From the NCBI RefSeq assembly GCF_022539665.2, contig NC_081333.1, positions 4,030,001 through 4,094,000 on the forward strand: DNA of 64,000 bases, in the 5' to 3' direction. The notes below the pieces were generated by a model, which had not been told where the DNA came from, ran no database searches, and saw nothing but the letters and a program-made list of their open reading frames with translations. Within the stretch, counting starts at the first letter, position 1. Each line of letters begins with the position of its first letter. This DNA is from Daphnia carinata. Taxonomy: Eukaryota > Arthropoda > Branchiopoda > Diplostraca > Daphniidae. The position numbers and the translations under genes were made by a program. Positions 50,985 through 62,041 of this stretch are shown here, piece after piece.

Positions 50985-53044
50985 TCAATGCAAAAAATTC
51001 GCGCTGTTCTGTAGAAATGTTTAAGAAAAGTAACAAAATTTCAAGTGGAGTAAGCACAATAAATTTAAGTATTAAAGGCAATGTACTTACAGAAACGTAG
51101 TTGTTCAAAGTACCAGGGAAGACTGAAAACGTGATTAACAAAAAGAATGGCTGCTAACAAACAAATGCTGACCCACCCCCGTGTGTGGTAAACAAGCATA
51201 TTCGGTTTTCTTTCTATCATTTCGAAAGTTTTGACCTAAACAAATCCCTTTTCACATTAGACCTTGGGATGTATTTCCAAAACTAAAAAGGTGAAAATAG
51301 TAGAACGAGCCATAGGTCTCCAAAAACTGGTTCTCTTTTACAACTAGATCATTTACAAGTTAGCGCCAGTAAGCAACGAGTCTTAAGGGCTTAGTAAACT
51401 CCTTTAAACTATATGCTTTGCTCCTAAGTGCGCTGTTTTAAACGGGAAATTACGGTTCGTTCGGAACAGAAGCGAAAAGATTCTAAAGTTAACAGAAATC
51501 TACGCGCGATCCTAATGTAACAAAAACCTCGTGATTTTTCGTTTGATTATTAAACAGCCGTATGAGTTGCAAATCCGGTTTGTTATCACTGCTATTAAAG
51601 TATAGCGAATATGGAGTAATACATATGCAATTAAGCGCAGCTACCTGGCATTTCTCCATGAATAAAGCAGCTGTCGGCGTGACGGACTGGAATTCAATCA
51701 TTCCCTCTTAGTGGTATTGAGGAAGATGTGAAAACCTATGACGCACCCCGATGTCATAAACTCCCGTTTTCTTTACAAGAATTTTTTTATTAAACCAATT
51801 CTCTTTGGTTAACATGTCGAAATGTTACCCAAACGTAAAAATGTTTTTCTTCCTTCTACGTCACATACCAGAAAACCGTAGCAATGTAGGCTATCCCTTT
51901 TCATGAAAATACAATAGCGAACGATTAAACCTGCTTGGTTTTTTTTTTCACGCACGAACATGAGTGGAGTTTACTTGTAAGTAAAATTGAAAGTACAAAA
52001 TGAAATTGAGGTCGTAACTACAAAGCCACACGAGTTTCTAACCGGTCCGCCATCCAGAACCGCCACAAGTGTCAAGCAACCCTTCACGACGATATGTAAG
52101 TCACACAAAACACGAAACGCTGGGGTAAATCGGGACGTTTTGAAATCACGATATTTAGAGGGTTGAGAAACGTTTTTGAACGATGACTAAATTACCTACC
52201 CGATTTAGAAATCGTTGATAAGAAAACGAAATTCAGACTTCCTTATTGACTCATTTTCGCATTGCCTTGATGCCCTTGGAAATGTCAACGCTTTTACGTG
52301 CCTAATGCGTCCGTTGCATTGGAGAAATGCTTAGTAGGTAGGTTCCAACCAAATAGGATTATCAACCGGTCCTGTTTATTAGGCGTCCATGTCTGCGCGA
52401 AAACGGTTCGTGATAGTCTTTAGATCAAAAAGGAGAACATGCACATAAAGACTTGTGTAAGTGGAGGTTTGCACAGGATTTTGGCTAGAAAACCGTTATG
52501 CGATCATACAAAAACAAAGTCCTGAGTATTCCAATTCAAGAAACAAAGGATGGCATTAAATATAAATCTTAATGTATCATTGTGGATCACATGCTTGTCA
52601 CGCTACCTGTTGATACTGGCGTAATGGCACCTCAATCTCAATCTCAATGCACAGCTGGAGGATGTCTGACCTTGCTCTGAGAACCGAGCTGTGAATACTA
52701 GAATTAATAGCTTTCCATACTACTTTAGCAAGAGCTAAGGGTATGGGAAAGAAAACGGGCATGTCCAACCTTGCGAAAAATATTACCAAAAAATCAGGGG
52801 TAATGGTAAGAAAACCATTGGAAATGGGCGTTTTGTTTTTACATTTCCTCGACTCTTTTCTTTTTATTCAAATTCAGTAGAAACTTGACCGAGAGTGAGC
52901 TTGCCATTTGTTTATTTATTTATAAACAATTTAACATGGACTTTGAGCTGAAATAGGATATCGTCAAGTCATGGCACAGTTTGATAACAAGTAAACGTTG
53001 CAGCTGTGTGGAGTCACCACTGAGCAATAAAAAACACTGGACGA
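50985..53044. other. S8/S9 intergenic DNA
   Basis: The largest spacer of the array (about 2 kb). I see no coding exons, no recognisable SEC14L remnant and no transposon ORF. It marks the boundary between the subfamily-C block and the subfamily-B pair S9/S10. Confidence 0.5.
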
Positions 53045-54908
53045 TTATCGGGCGTGTTGTTCAGCTGCTAGACTTCCGGGTAACGGTGGGTCGACAACGA
53101 TGTAATAGCGCAGTTTCTTCGGACGTAACATGCTGAAAGTGTTGTCGAACAGGATCACATCTACACATCAAAGGAAATGAAGACATTTAACAAAATTGTT
53201 TTACATCAGTGAGCCAACTGTGACTGCATACATTTGCCTGTTCTGGTGCAAATGATTTCGCCTTCTTCGGTGATCAGATGACTCTCTATTCGACTGAAAG
53301 GCACCAAATCTTCATTGCCCTCTTCTGGACTCTTGTAATAGACCCGGAAGCCAATGTCTCCGCCTTCCGTCATAAATTCCCATCTAGACAAGTGACATCA
53401 CGTGTTGCGTTATCGTTGGTTCGTGAATAAATCTACCACTAACGTACTTCAAAATTGAATTTTCGACGTCGATTTTGTATTTTAATTTTTTCCAACCACC
53501 TGCCCCAGCGATGATGTTTATCGTTTCCATGTAATCTTTGGCCACAGGTGCACTGTTGCTCAAATAATACGAATAAGGAACTTCTGCGCCCATGTTGAAC
53601 TTGAAACAAGAGACAACGGGAGTGTGATGGCTTATTTAATTCTTTAAATAGCGTTTGGTTATGTACCTTGCTGGGACATTTGGGGTCACCATCGGGATCT
53701 ACCATAGTGCCTCCGTAATGCATAGGTAACATATCGGCTTCTATTTCCTCTTGTAGAGCGGCAGCCCATTCTTCCTTGTCAGTGCCGAAGATCCTCATTT
53801 TATCGATGGTGGCTTGATGCAGGAAAGGCTTCATAATGTTATAGATGACCGTAAATAACTTGGGCGCTAGTGAAGTCCATATTAAGTTTGCAATCATCCA
53901 CGAGAAATAATTAAGCTGCTTATACCGTTGATGACAAAAATTCGACGAAGATTTTCGGGGTAATTCATCTCGTAGATTTTCGTTTGTTCTAGTCCAGTTT
54001 CCATGACTAGAAAATGAAAATATCAATCAGTAAATCCCGTTCTTTCATGAAAAAAAATTTAATGTATTAGTTATTTAAGTTACCTGGCTTGTAGGTCATT
54101 TGTCTCATTGAAAGATTTGTCATGTCGGCGATAAATGTCATTTGGCAGGCAGTGTTCTTTCCTGTGCGGAAGCTTTCTTCACGCATTTCCCGATTTACCT
54201 TCTCCGTCATCCACATTTGAAAACGCATATAATCTTTCTTCGTGACCGATTGCAAAATTCCTCTTATATCCATTCGACCGTGAGCGCAGATGAAGACTGT
54301 AAATGCATAATTGCATAAATGACAATTATAATTGAACGCGTTGATTTTTGAAAGGGCGGGACTCAGATAAGATGAGAGATCACTCTGGCAAGCAATTTAA
54401 TCATTTTTTTAACAGTTTTACTAACCGGGACAATCGAATTTATCGTATCCTATTTTTCCTAAAGAAAAATATTTGGTGATGACTTCAGGTGGAGTCCAGT
54501 TTTTGACAATTTCATCCACTCCATTCGTTTGTCGCCACGCCAACGACTGTTTACGTAAAAATTAATTCACAATGCTCTTTAAAAAATGCAAATTTGAAAA
54601 AATAAACATACCGCACGTATCATTTTCTCCGCTTCGTCGATGTCGAAAGAACGCGCTTTCCAAATTCAAACGTAAATAGTGAAAATTATTTTTTATACTG
54701 TAATGCAAGTAATCCTTAACGCTTACCGACAAGCCATTTTAAAAGGTATTCGTCTCTCGGGTCGACCAACTTGCAATCTTGAACACGCTCTTTAAACTGG
54801 ATTTAAAGAAGAAAAAACGCTCGAACATTCGTGAAAATGTTCACGTAAAATTTATTTTACCTCTTTCAGCACTAACTTGGATTTTTCGTCCAACTTAGAT
54901 AGCTCCAT
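53045..54908 (-). CDS. SEC14-like protein S9 (CRAL-TRIO + GOLD), subfamily B
   Basis: Read from ATG 54908 (MELSKLDEKSKLVLKE, donor gtaaaat) to TAA 53045. Motifs: EYLLKWLVG, FDIDEAEKMIRA, AWRQTNGVDEIVKNWTPPEV without the subfamily-A intron, YFSLGKIGYDKFDCPG, HGRMDIRGILQSVTKKDYMR without the subfamily-C intron, FIADMTNLSMRQMTYKPG, NYPENLRRIFVING, YNIMKPFLHQATIDKM and HYGGTMVDPDGDPKC. GOLD: WEFMTEGGDIGFRVYY, ESHLITEEGEIICTRTGK, then VILFDNTFSMLRPKK and a longer tail ending LAAEQHAR. The linker KDYMETINIIAGAGG resembles subfamily C, while the CRAL-TRIO core resembles S4. The protein may be mosaic or simply close to the ancestor of both. Confidence 0.92.
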
Positions 54909-55621
54909 TTCGATCCACTTTCGAGTACAGAGTCAGAACATCAGACAGAAATACTAAAACTCTGCAGCCATCTGCGCTATCAAAATTTGTGTATGTTCGT
55001 ATTATGTGTGTTACCATGCCAGACGTATTGAGATAACATAAAGTGATAAGCAATATTGCCAGCATCCTAGATAATTTTGGAACAATGCGACAAACGGCCT
55101 TGTCTAAATGACAGGGCAACTCTCATGAGCCAGGCCAGTCTCCCTTGCATGCCGTTGCGGCTCTGATTCGTCACTACCGCTATGCATAAAAACAACAGCT
55201 TTTAACTGATCCTGTAATCAGAGTGGGGTATAGCATTATTTGTTAGAAAATTTGGTGATTTTTTTTTGTACAACAAGGCCGTTTTTTGTTGTTAAATTGT
55301 CTCCCTGTTCATTTACATGACTGACTTGTCCTCCGTTATGCAAATTATTAGTTAATAAAAATAAACCAACGTTTCTTCTCGGCTGAGAAAGAATTCTGAA
55401 TCCGCATGGACTGTGTCCCATGGATCCGATAGCACCACTTTGAGGGCATTAGTTTTCAAAGATAAAAGACAATTGTTCCAAGAATATTAAAAATAAAACT
55501 TTATTCTTGTCAAAACTGATATTTTTCTTTGATTTTTGAGTATCAAAGAAAATATGCTTTTTTAAAATTCAAACTGTGAAAAACTTAAACAGGGTAGCAC
55601 CTTATGGGTAATGAGAATTAC
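54909..55621. other. S9/S10 intergenic DNA
   Basis: Upstream region of S9, with no gene seen. The minus-strand ORFs here lack splice and similarity support. Confidence 0.5.
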
Positions 55622-57844
55622 TTATCTATTCGTGGGCTTGACGACGTCGATGTTGTACCACAGCTTCTTGTAACGGAAATAACTATACGAATTGTCAAAC
55701 TCCATTATGTCTAGAAATAAAGACAAAACATTTAATTAAGTTCCAGGTCGTAAACCCGACTGCTATGTCGTTTACATCTGCCGCTGTAAATACAAACAAT
55801 CTCTCCCTTTTCCATCAGCTGATGACTTTCGTAACGATCACGCGGTAGAATTAACATTTCTTCGCCATTTTCCCTCATGTAAGCCAGTTGGAAATTAATG
55901 TCACCCTCTTCTGTCACAAACTCCCATCTTATACAGGGAAATCAAACTGACGTTACGTGAGAAGTTAGATAGAAAACGTAATTGCATTACCTGAGTAGCG
56001 ATTTAGCTTCATCGACTGTTATTTCTATCAATTTTCGCTTGCCAGCTGGAATCAGATCGCTTATCATTTGGTTTCCAGGCACAGGTTGTTTCCTCTCCAA
56101 GTAATAGGTTTTAGGAACTTGGCCACCCATGCTTATCTATTGACAAGATACTTACAAGGAAAGCCAACAAAATTAGCAAATAGCCAATACCTTCGTAAGG
56201 CACATGGGATTACCGTCGGGATCGACCATGGTGCCCCCATAATGGACGGGAAGTTGGCTGGCGTCAATTTCTTCTAATAATGCGTCCTTCCACATCTTTG
56301 AGTCATGGCTAAATATGCTAAGTTTGGCTAGCGTGGCAGGACTGAGAAATGGTTTAACGAAGGTAAATACCGTTGAAAAAATCTGGGGAACTGTAAAGAA
56401 GATCAAAAGTTTGAGACATTAACGAATCGGAAGCTCTGGTTTTTGCTCGCTATTTAATTACCATTGATGACGAAGACTCGGCGAACTCCTTCGGGATAAT
56501 TAGCTAAAAACATTCTTGTCAAGTCCATCCCAACTTCCATAACTAAAAAAATGTTGGAATTTGTTATTCGTACTTTTGTTTTCGTTTACTGTAGAATGAG
56601 TGTTTTACATTGTTTGGTGATCTGATTAATTGACAGTTCTGCCATGTCAATCACGAGTGTCTGATACGACACAGGTTTGCCAGTAACAAGAGAATTTTGA
56701 TGCATTTGGCGATGGCTCATTTCGGTGACGTAGACGACGTAGCGGAGGTAATCCCGCTAAAAATGACAAACCAAAAGTAATTTTCGTGAAGAATGTAATT
56801 TTAAACAACGTTTAAGATTCCCACCTTTGAAACGGATTGCAGTAATCCCACCATATCCATCCGACCAAACGCGTTTATCCATACTATTTTAAAAAATAAG
56901 CAATTTATAGCGCATAATTATTTTGAGAAATTAGGTCTTTTGATGATTTACCAGGGCAGCCAAACTTGTCGCTGCCGACCGATCCCATTGCGTAATATTT
57001 TTTCACCACTTCTGGCGGTGTCCAGTTCTCTAAAATCCCGTCAATCTGGTGGATTTGGCGCCATTCTAACGACTTGAAAATTATTCTTAAAGCGGTACGC
57101 AAGCCATCGCATTTCAAAGTCCACTTACTTGTAGAAGCATAGCCTCAGCTTTTTGGACGTCGAAATCGCGAGCTGTGCTCAATGAACATTGTTTAAATAT
57201 CAAATTCCACTTAACAACATAAAAATGGAACCGAAGTAGAGTCCAATTTTCTTTAAATTTCAGATAATTATGGTTTTCCCTCTTGCGCAAATAGCATGTT
57301 TACAGCCTACACTTTATTATATTACAATTGATTTTGAAAAGGTAAACAGATAAACGACGTTATAAATGATTAGAAAGGTAGGAGTGAATTAAAAGCGATT
57401 GATAGGTAAGACATATTACCCACGAGCCATTTAAGGACGTAGTCATCGGTCCATTCTGGTGGCCGGTAATTCGCCACAGCATCTGCAAACTAATGGGAGA
57501 AGAAATAAGAACACAAATGGTTTATCTTTCTAAATTCTTCGATGGTAAAAGTTCAAGAAAACAACACCGAAGTTTCTGCAAGATTTATCCCCCCCTCCCC
57601 CGTTTTTCTAGCAATCGCACTGAAAGAGGTTAGGTACTGTTCAGACTTGTTTGCTTACTCTGTCTCCGACATTTTGATTTGTAACCCTTCTTCCTTTGAA
57701 TTTTTCATATTTTCTCTACTCCTGTCGGAATACGAAAAACACAATTCCGTCGAACAAACTTTTAAATGAAACTGCATGACAATGCAGGTAATTTACCTGA
57801 TTGAATAAAATCCTTTGGCTAGGGTTTAGCTTTGCAAGTTCCAT
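55622..57844 (-). CDS. SEC14-like protein S10 (CRAL-TRIO + GOLD), subfamily B
   Basis: Read from ATG 57844 (MELAKLNPSQRILFNQ, similar to S9) to TAA 55622. Motifs: DDYVLKWLVG, FDVQKAEAMLLQ, EWRQIHQIDGILENWTPPEV, YYAMGSVGSDKFGCPG, GRMDMVGLLQSVSK|RDYLRYVVY with a private 68-bp intron at the bar (56757-56824), VIDMAELSINQITKQ, NYPEGVRRVFVING, FTFVKPFLSPATLAKL and HYGGTMVDPDGNPMC. GOLD: WEFVTEEGDINFQLAY, ESHQLMEKGEIVCIYSGR and YIMEFDNSYSYFRYKK. It is the most diverged member and the most upstream gene of the array. The intron at about 57184-57415 is longer than usual. A longer in-frame ATG upstream is possible, but the S9-like start is preferred. Confidence 0.91.
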
Positions 57845-58054
57845 CACCGAAATACGAGGGGAAAATGATGCTTTCTCACAAATAGAAAGGCAGTCACGAC
57901 ACTTCAAGATCCGTGCGTTTCTAGATTGGCCGAATTCCAAAATTGAGGGAGTAAATAAACCTTAGTCGATTTGACATTTACACCAAAACGTAATGCGGGG
58001 TTCACTTGCGGAGTGAGTAGCTGGGGGGATACAGCCTGTCAGATTATTTTACTG

Positions 58055-58428
58055 ATGGATGCACAATTGCGCGGATGCAGTATCAGATCTGGTGAGTTCT
58101 TTACACTCCAGATTAGAAGGACAACAAATGTAGGTCGGCTCTCGGCCGCTAAAAACTTCACACTAACATTGGGGCATTGGAAAACAGGTTAACAAAGTTT
58201 TAAGGCCCTCTGGTGTATGTTCAACCTACTACTTTGTTCTATAGCTTATATTTAATGATTCTTCTCGGTTATGTAACAACCGCAGGTGGTTTGGGCTTAC
58301 ACGCTTTCTTGATTCAGTCGCGTTCTCGGGATTTCATCAGAATGCATGGTACATTTGTCAAAAAACCTAATATAGCGAATAGCGATCAACAAGATATGCA
58401 ACACGAATTGTATCCTTCAGATCTTTGA
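58055..58428 (+). CDS. Unrecognised 86-residue single-pass membrane protein, two exons
   Basis: Exon 1 (58055-58091) reads MDAQLRGCSIRSG and ends at a consensus gtgagt donor. Exon 2 (58205-58428) follows a ttttaag acceptor and joins in frame through a split Gly codon. The product has one clear hydrophobic segment at about residues 21-48 (LFYSLYLMILLGYVTTAGGL, then GLHAF). A basic, polar tail follows (QSRSRDFIRMHGTFVKK) and ends ELYPSDL. There is no signal-type cleavage site. It lies between the S10 start and THOC6, in the THOC6 orientation. I do not recognise the family. The model rests on a good ATG, donor, acceptor and open frame, not on similarity. Confidence 0.55.
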
Positions 58429-58829
58429 ACACGTTTCAACGTCTAAAACAGAGCTGTTATGACAGACGCGCTTGAATCTAAAAATTTTAAGGATTAACCT
58501 AAATAATAAGCTACCGCCAACTATAATCGGTTTGCGTTATTATTTTCTTTTTTCTTTTGTAGCCTTTTGTTTTTCTTGCGTTACATACGGTTGCAAGAGT
58601 TAAACTATAAAATACCCGAAGCTGCTGGCGCAACAGTAAAAAAATTATTTTATTTATCCCGCGGATTAGCAGTTGCTGCAGCAGACGCTTTCGTAAGAGC
58701 GCCATAAAAATCAAACTTCACCGGGTTGTTAGTTCTTCCGCTCTTGTTTTGCTCGGTTGAATTAATCACGCATTTTTTTTACTATCTTGAATACTTTTAT
58801 AAGTATTCACAGGCACCCACTTGAAAAAT
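58429..58829 (+). other. Spacer before THOC6 with one exon-like segment
   Basis: Contains a pyrimidine-rich tract ending in tag at about 58561. An open frame of about 48 codons follows, with an Ala-rich end (GLAVAAADAFVRAP, stop at about 58707). It looks like a terminal exon, but I found no partner exon that joins it. It may be an alternative exon, THOC6 promoter DNA, or chance. Confidence 0.25.
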
Positions 58830-60240
58830 ATGCCAAACATAAAATCGTTTTATGTGAGTGTCCTGTCTCAATCTCTTTCTCCTTGTGAACAGTTTCTGGC
58901 TGCTGGAACCAATTTCGGAAATGTCAACATATTTAAGTATTCATCTTCGTTAGAAATTTTCATGGCGGTATTTTGTTAAGATGATCTGCCTTTAGCATCA
59001 AAACTTTGTACCAAGAAGATGTGAATCAAGGACCCCGTGATCTCCTGACTCTACCACAGAAATGCTTTTCCGTTAGTGAGAAAAGCTTACAAACTATGAC
59101 ATCTTCAAATGATAATCTGATGATTGGAGGTAAAAATTGTATACAAGGATTCAGCTGGAATGAGCTGGTAGCTCCTAAAAAGAGTGATCTGGAAATAAAG
59201 CCTTGTTGGACTGTTGATCTGCGTTTACCAACGTGAGGCTTTTTATTATTTGCGAATGAGCCATCACAATTAACTAATTTATTTCCCATATTTCAAGTGA
59301 TTTTGGTTCAAAAGAAACTGTGGATTGCCTTATTAACGGAGAAAATTTTTCAGCTTATGCTGCTTGTGGTGACAACAATGTCCATCATGTTGACCTTGAG
59401 TATGGAAAAGTTAAACTTACTTTCTCTGGCCATACTGATTTTATCCACTCAATGTCTCACATGTATGTTTTCCTATTATTGATTTCATTTATTGTCAAAA
59501 CTAATGGCAACTATTTTTTTCTGTTAGTGGGAATCAGTTATCAAGTGCAAGTGAAGATGGAACTGTTTGCATCTGGGATACACGAAAACCAAAACCGGTG
59601 CATGTGATTACACCACATTTAGAACCTAAACTGAATCGGCCTCAGCTGGGAAAGTGGATTGGTGCAGTTACGATGAACGAAGATTGGCTTGTAAGTATAT
59701 TTTGCCATGAAAATTAAACAAGATCTATAACAATTAATTGTAATTGTGCATTAAACCTGTCATAAAGGTATGTGGTGGCGGCCCGCACTTAGGACTTTAC
59801 CATTTACGTTCTTTAACGATGAGCAAAGTGTTATTAGAAGACGACACTCATGGTGTTAACAATGTACTGTTCCACGAAGATAGTATCATTGTTGGCTTAG
59901 ACGGGCCGTTTGTCTATCATTGGTATTACAAAAGTTTTTATTCCTGTCCTTTTTCGTCCTTTACATAACGATATGATGGTACTTATCGGTGTTTTTTTAA
60001 GCTTATTTTCGGGTGATATTACCGTAAATATGCCTACTAGCGCTCTTCGGGTCTACAGCGTTTGTTTACAGAAAAAGGATGCAAATAAGGTACATAAATG
60101 TAAAAAATCTGGATGTGATTTGGATTGTTTCAAAGAAATTTTGATTATTTCAGTTGCTGTTTGTTGGTGGATCTGGTGGGGATATTGATATATGCACCGG
60201 CACTAAATTACAAGACCAAGTTATTCGCTGTCTGTCGTGA
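58830..60240 (+). CDS. thoc6: THO complex subunit 6 (WD40 protein)
   Basis: Read from ATG 58830 to TGA 60240. The first exon gives SVLSQSLSPCEQFLAAGTNF, matching the opening THOC6 WD blade. A 59-bp intron (58937-58995) is needed because reading through meets a stop. Later exons carry NDNLMIGGKNCIQGFSWNEL, YAACGDNNVHHVDLEYGK, SGHTDFIHSM, SASEDGTVCIWDTR, GKWIGAVTMNEDWL and VCGGGPHLGLYHLRSL. That order and spacing is the THOC6 signature (human VCGGGPALTLWHLRS). The final exon, LLFVGGSGGDIDICTG, closes the propeller. THOC6 belongs to the THO/TREX complex, which couples transcription to nuclear mRNA export. The ATG is plausible, but a further 5' exon cannot be excluded. Confidence 0.9.
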
Positions 60241-60598
60241 AACTTTGTCTCGTGTTTGAATAGTGTTTCTATCGTCCATCGCTCGAACATTTCATAATCT
60301 TAAAAATATGAACATATGAAACTCTGTGTCAAGATGTTTTCATAGAGAAATACATCGTGATATTTAATTGTTTTGATTATTGATTAGAAGATATCACAAG
60401 ATGTAATTATGTTAATTAAAATTTAACGTCATGCATGTGCAATTGTGCTTTGCATTTAAATGATTAGCCAACAACGCTTGTGAGCGGATAGAAGAAGGGA
60501 GGCGATATCGCAACGTTGCCAGCCGAGTGAGGACAATACGGGCCAGGCAACGTGCGAACGAGAAAAGGGTCTGTTCTACGAGAGACCACTTCACATAA
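60241..60598. other. Spacer between THOC6 and UBE2G1
   Basis: Holds the THOC6 3' UTR and the UBE2G1 promoter. A perfect 10-bp palindrome, GCAACGTTGC, lies at about 60511-60520. No TATA box seen. Confidence 0.5.
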
Positions 60599-61441
60599 AT
60601 GTCGGAATTACAATCGGCCCTACTTCTAAGAAAACAGCTAGCAGGTAACAGATTTCTTCTTGACTAAACTACCGTAGAAGTAATTGAACAGCAAATGTGA
60701 GGTTGATAATGCATTTTTTAGTTACATTAATTAACGTTGGTTTAATTAATGGCGTTTGATGACGGCTTTTTTTGGAAATGACATTTTTGGCTTAGTTATT
60801 TTTAGCTCTACATTTACGTGCAACGATTTGTTCTTTACTAAATTTTTCATTTTACAGAGCTGAACAAAAATCCTGTTGAAGGATTCTCTGCTGGGCTCAT
60901 TGAGGACAGTGACATATATCGATGGGAAGTGTTGCTCATTGGACCACCAGATACTCTCTAGTAATTTATAATAGCTAACCAATTTGTTTACAGCTGTTTT
61001 AATCATTGCCAATTTTTGTAGTGAGGGAGGTTTCTTTAAAGCCCACATCTACTTCCCAAAAGAATATCCACTCAGGCCACCAAAAATGAAGTTCATCACA
61101 GAGATTTGGCATCCGAACAGTACTTAACAAATTAGACTTATGAAGACTAGTATAACGATTAACCAACCTTGTACATTTCAGTTGAGAAGAATGGTGATGT
61201 TTGCATATCTATCCTTCATGAACCTGGAGATGACAAATGGGGTTATGAAAAGGCTTGTGAACGGTGGTTACCCATCCACACTGTGGAAACTATCATGATC
61301 TCGGTCATCTCCATGCTGGCAGATCCCAACGACCAGAGCCCAGCTAATGTGGACGCAGCGAAAGAATGGCGAGAAAATTTCCCGGAATTTAAGAGGAAGG
61401 TGGCAAGATGCGTTCGCAGAAGTCAGGAGGAGATGTTATAA
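60599..61441 (+). CDS. Ube2g1: Ubiquitin-conjugating enzyme E2 G1
   Basis: Four exons: 60599-60644, 60858-60960, 61022-61119 and 61182-61441. All have consensus splice sites and join in frame. The protein opens MSELQSALLLRKQLAELNKN and continues GFSAGLI, YRWEVLLIGPPDTLYEGG, YPLRPPKMKFITEIWHPN, the catalytic Cys in NGDVCISILHEPGDD, then HTVETIMISVISMLADPN and SPANVDAAKEWRE. The identity to human UBE2G1 is unmistakable. The loop after the active site (EPGDDKWGYEKACERW) is the acidic insertion shared with UBE2G2 and Cdc34, which favours K48-type chain building. Compared with the human form it has Cys in place of an acidic-loop residue, and the segment before EFKRK is one residue shorter. It acts in cytosolic ubiquitin ligation. 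Confidence 0.97.
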
Positions 61442-61629
61442 GAAATGAGTAAAAGGTGAAATGTAATAGGCAATGCATGTCATTCAAAGTTCAGTTGCAT
61501 TACGTTCGCCCGTCAGGATGTTTCCTGCGTGACTGAATTTTGGGAAGAATTCTCTCTCCAAATCGCTCATTTGTCTTATTTTTCTCTCCAATTCTATATT
61601 GCTCTGAATTCTATACAAAACAAAAAATT

Positions 61630-61635
61630 AATAAA
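61630..61635 (+). terminator. Polyadenylation signal for UBE2G1
   Basis: AATAAA about 190 nt after the UBE2G1 stop, the first canonical hexamer I noticed in the 3' flank. Plausible as the 3'-end signal, but not proven. Confidence 0.45.
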
Positions 61636-62041
61636 AGAAACGTTTCGGTACTCCCAAACAAGACGAAATATTGAAAAGCGCGTGAAATTTAGGCCTTGCA
61701 TGAAGAAAATCGTCTAGGAAAGTTTCTGGTGAAAATTTAGTTGCCCCATTTGCAAGCAGAGAAAATTTAACCAACTTATTTAAATGCAAGAGTTACAATT
61801 TCATGCAAGTTATGCCACCACAACTTGTAATTTCACCTCGTGATAATCTTGTCATTTTATATATTTTTTTAAAAGCAAATTTTCTCACTTCTTTCCTCAA
61901 CTTTGAGGTAGAACATCTTCCTCCCGTCACCCTCCACTTGATCCCATACGGGGTGATTGTGTACGTTCATTGTGCACGTCTGATAAGCGATTTGACACGA
62001 ATAAATGTCGATTCAGGCCTTGTAATTTTTTTAGTAATTCA

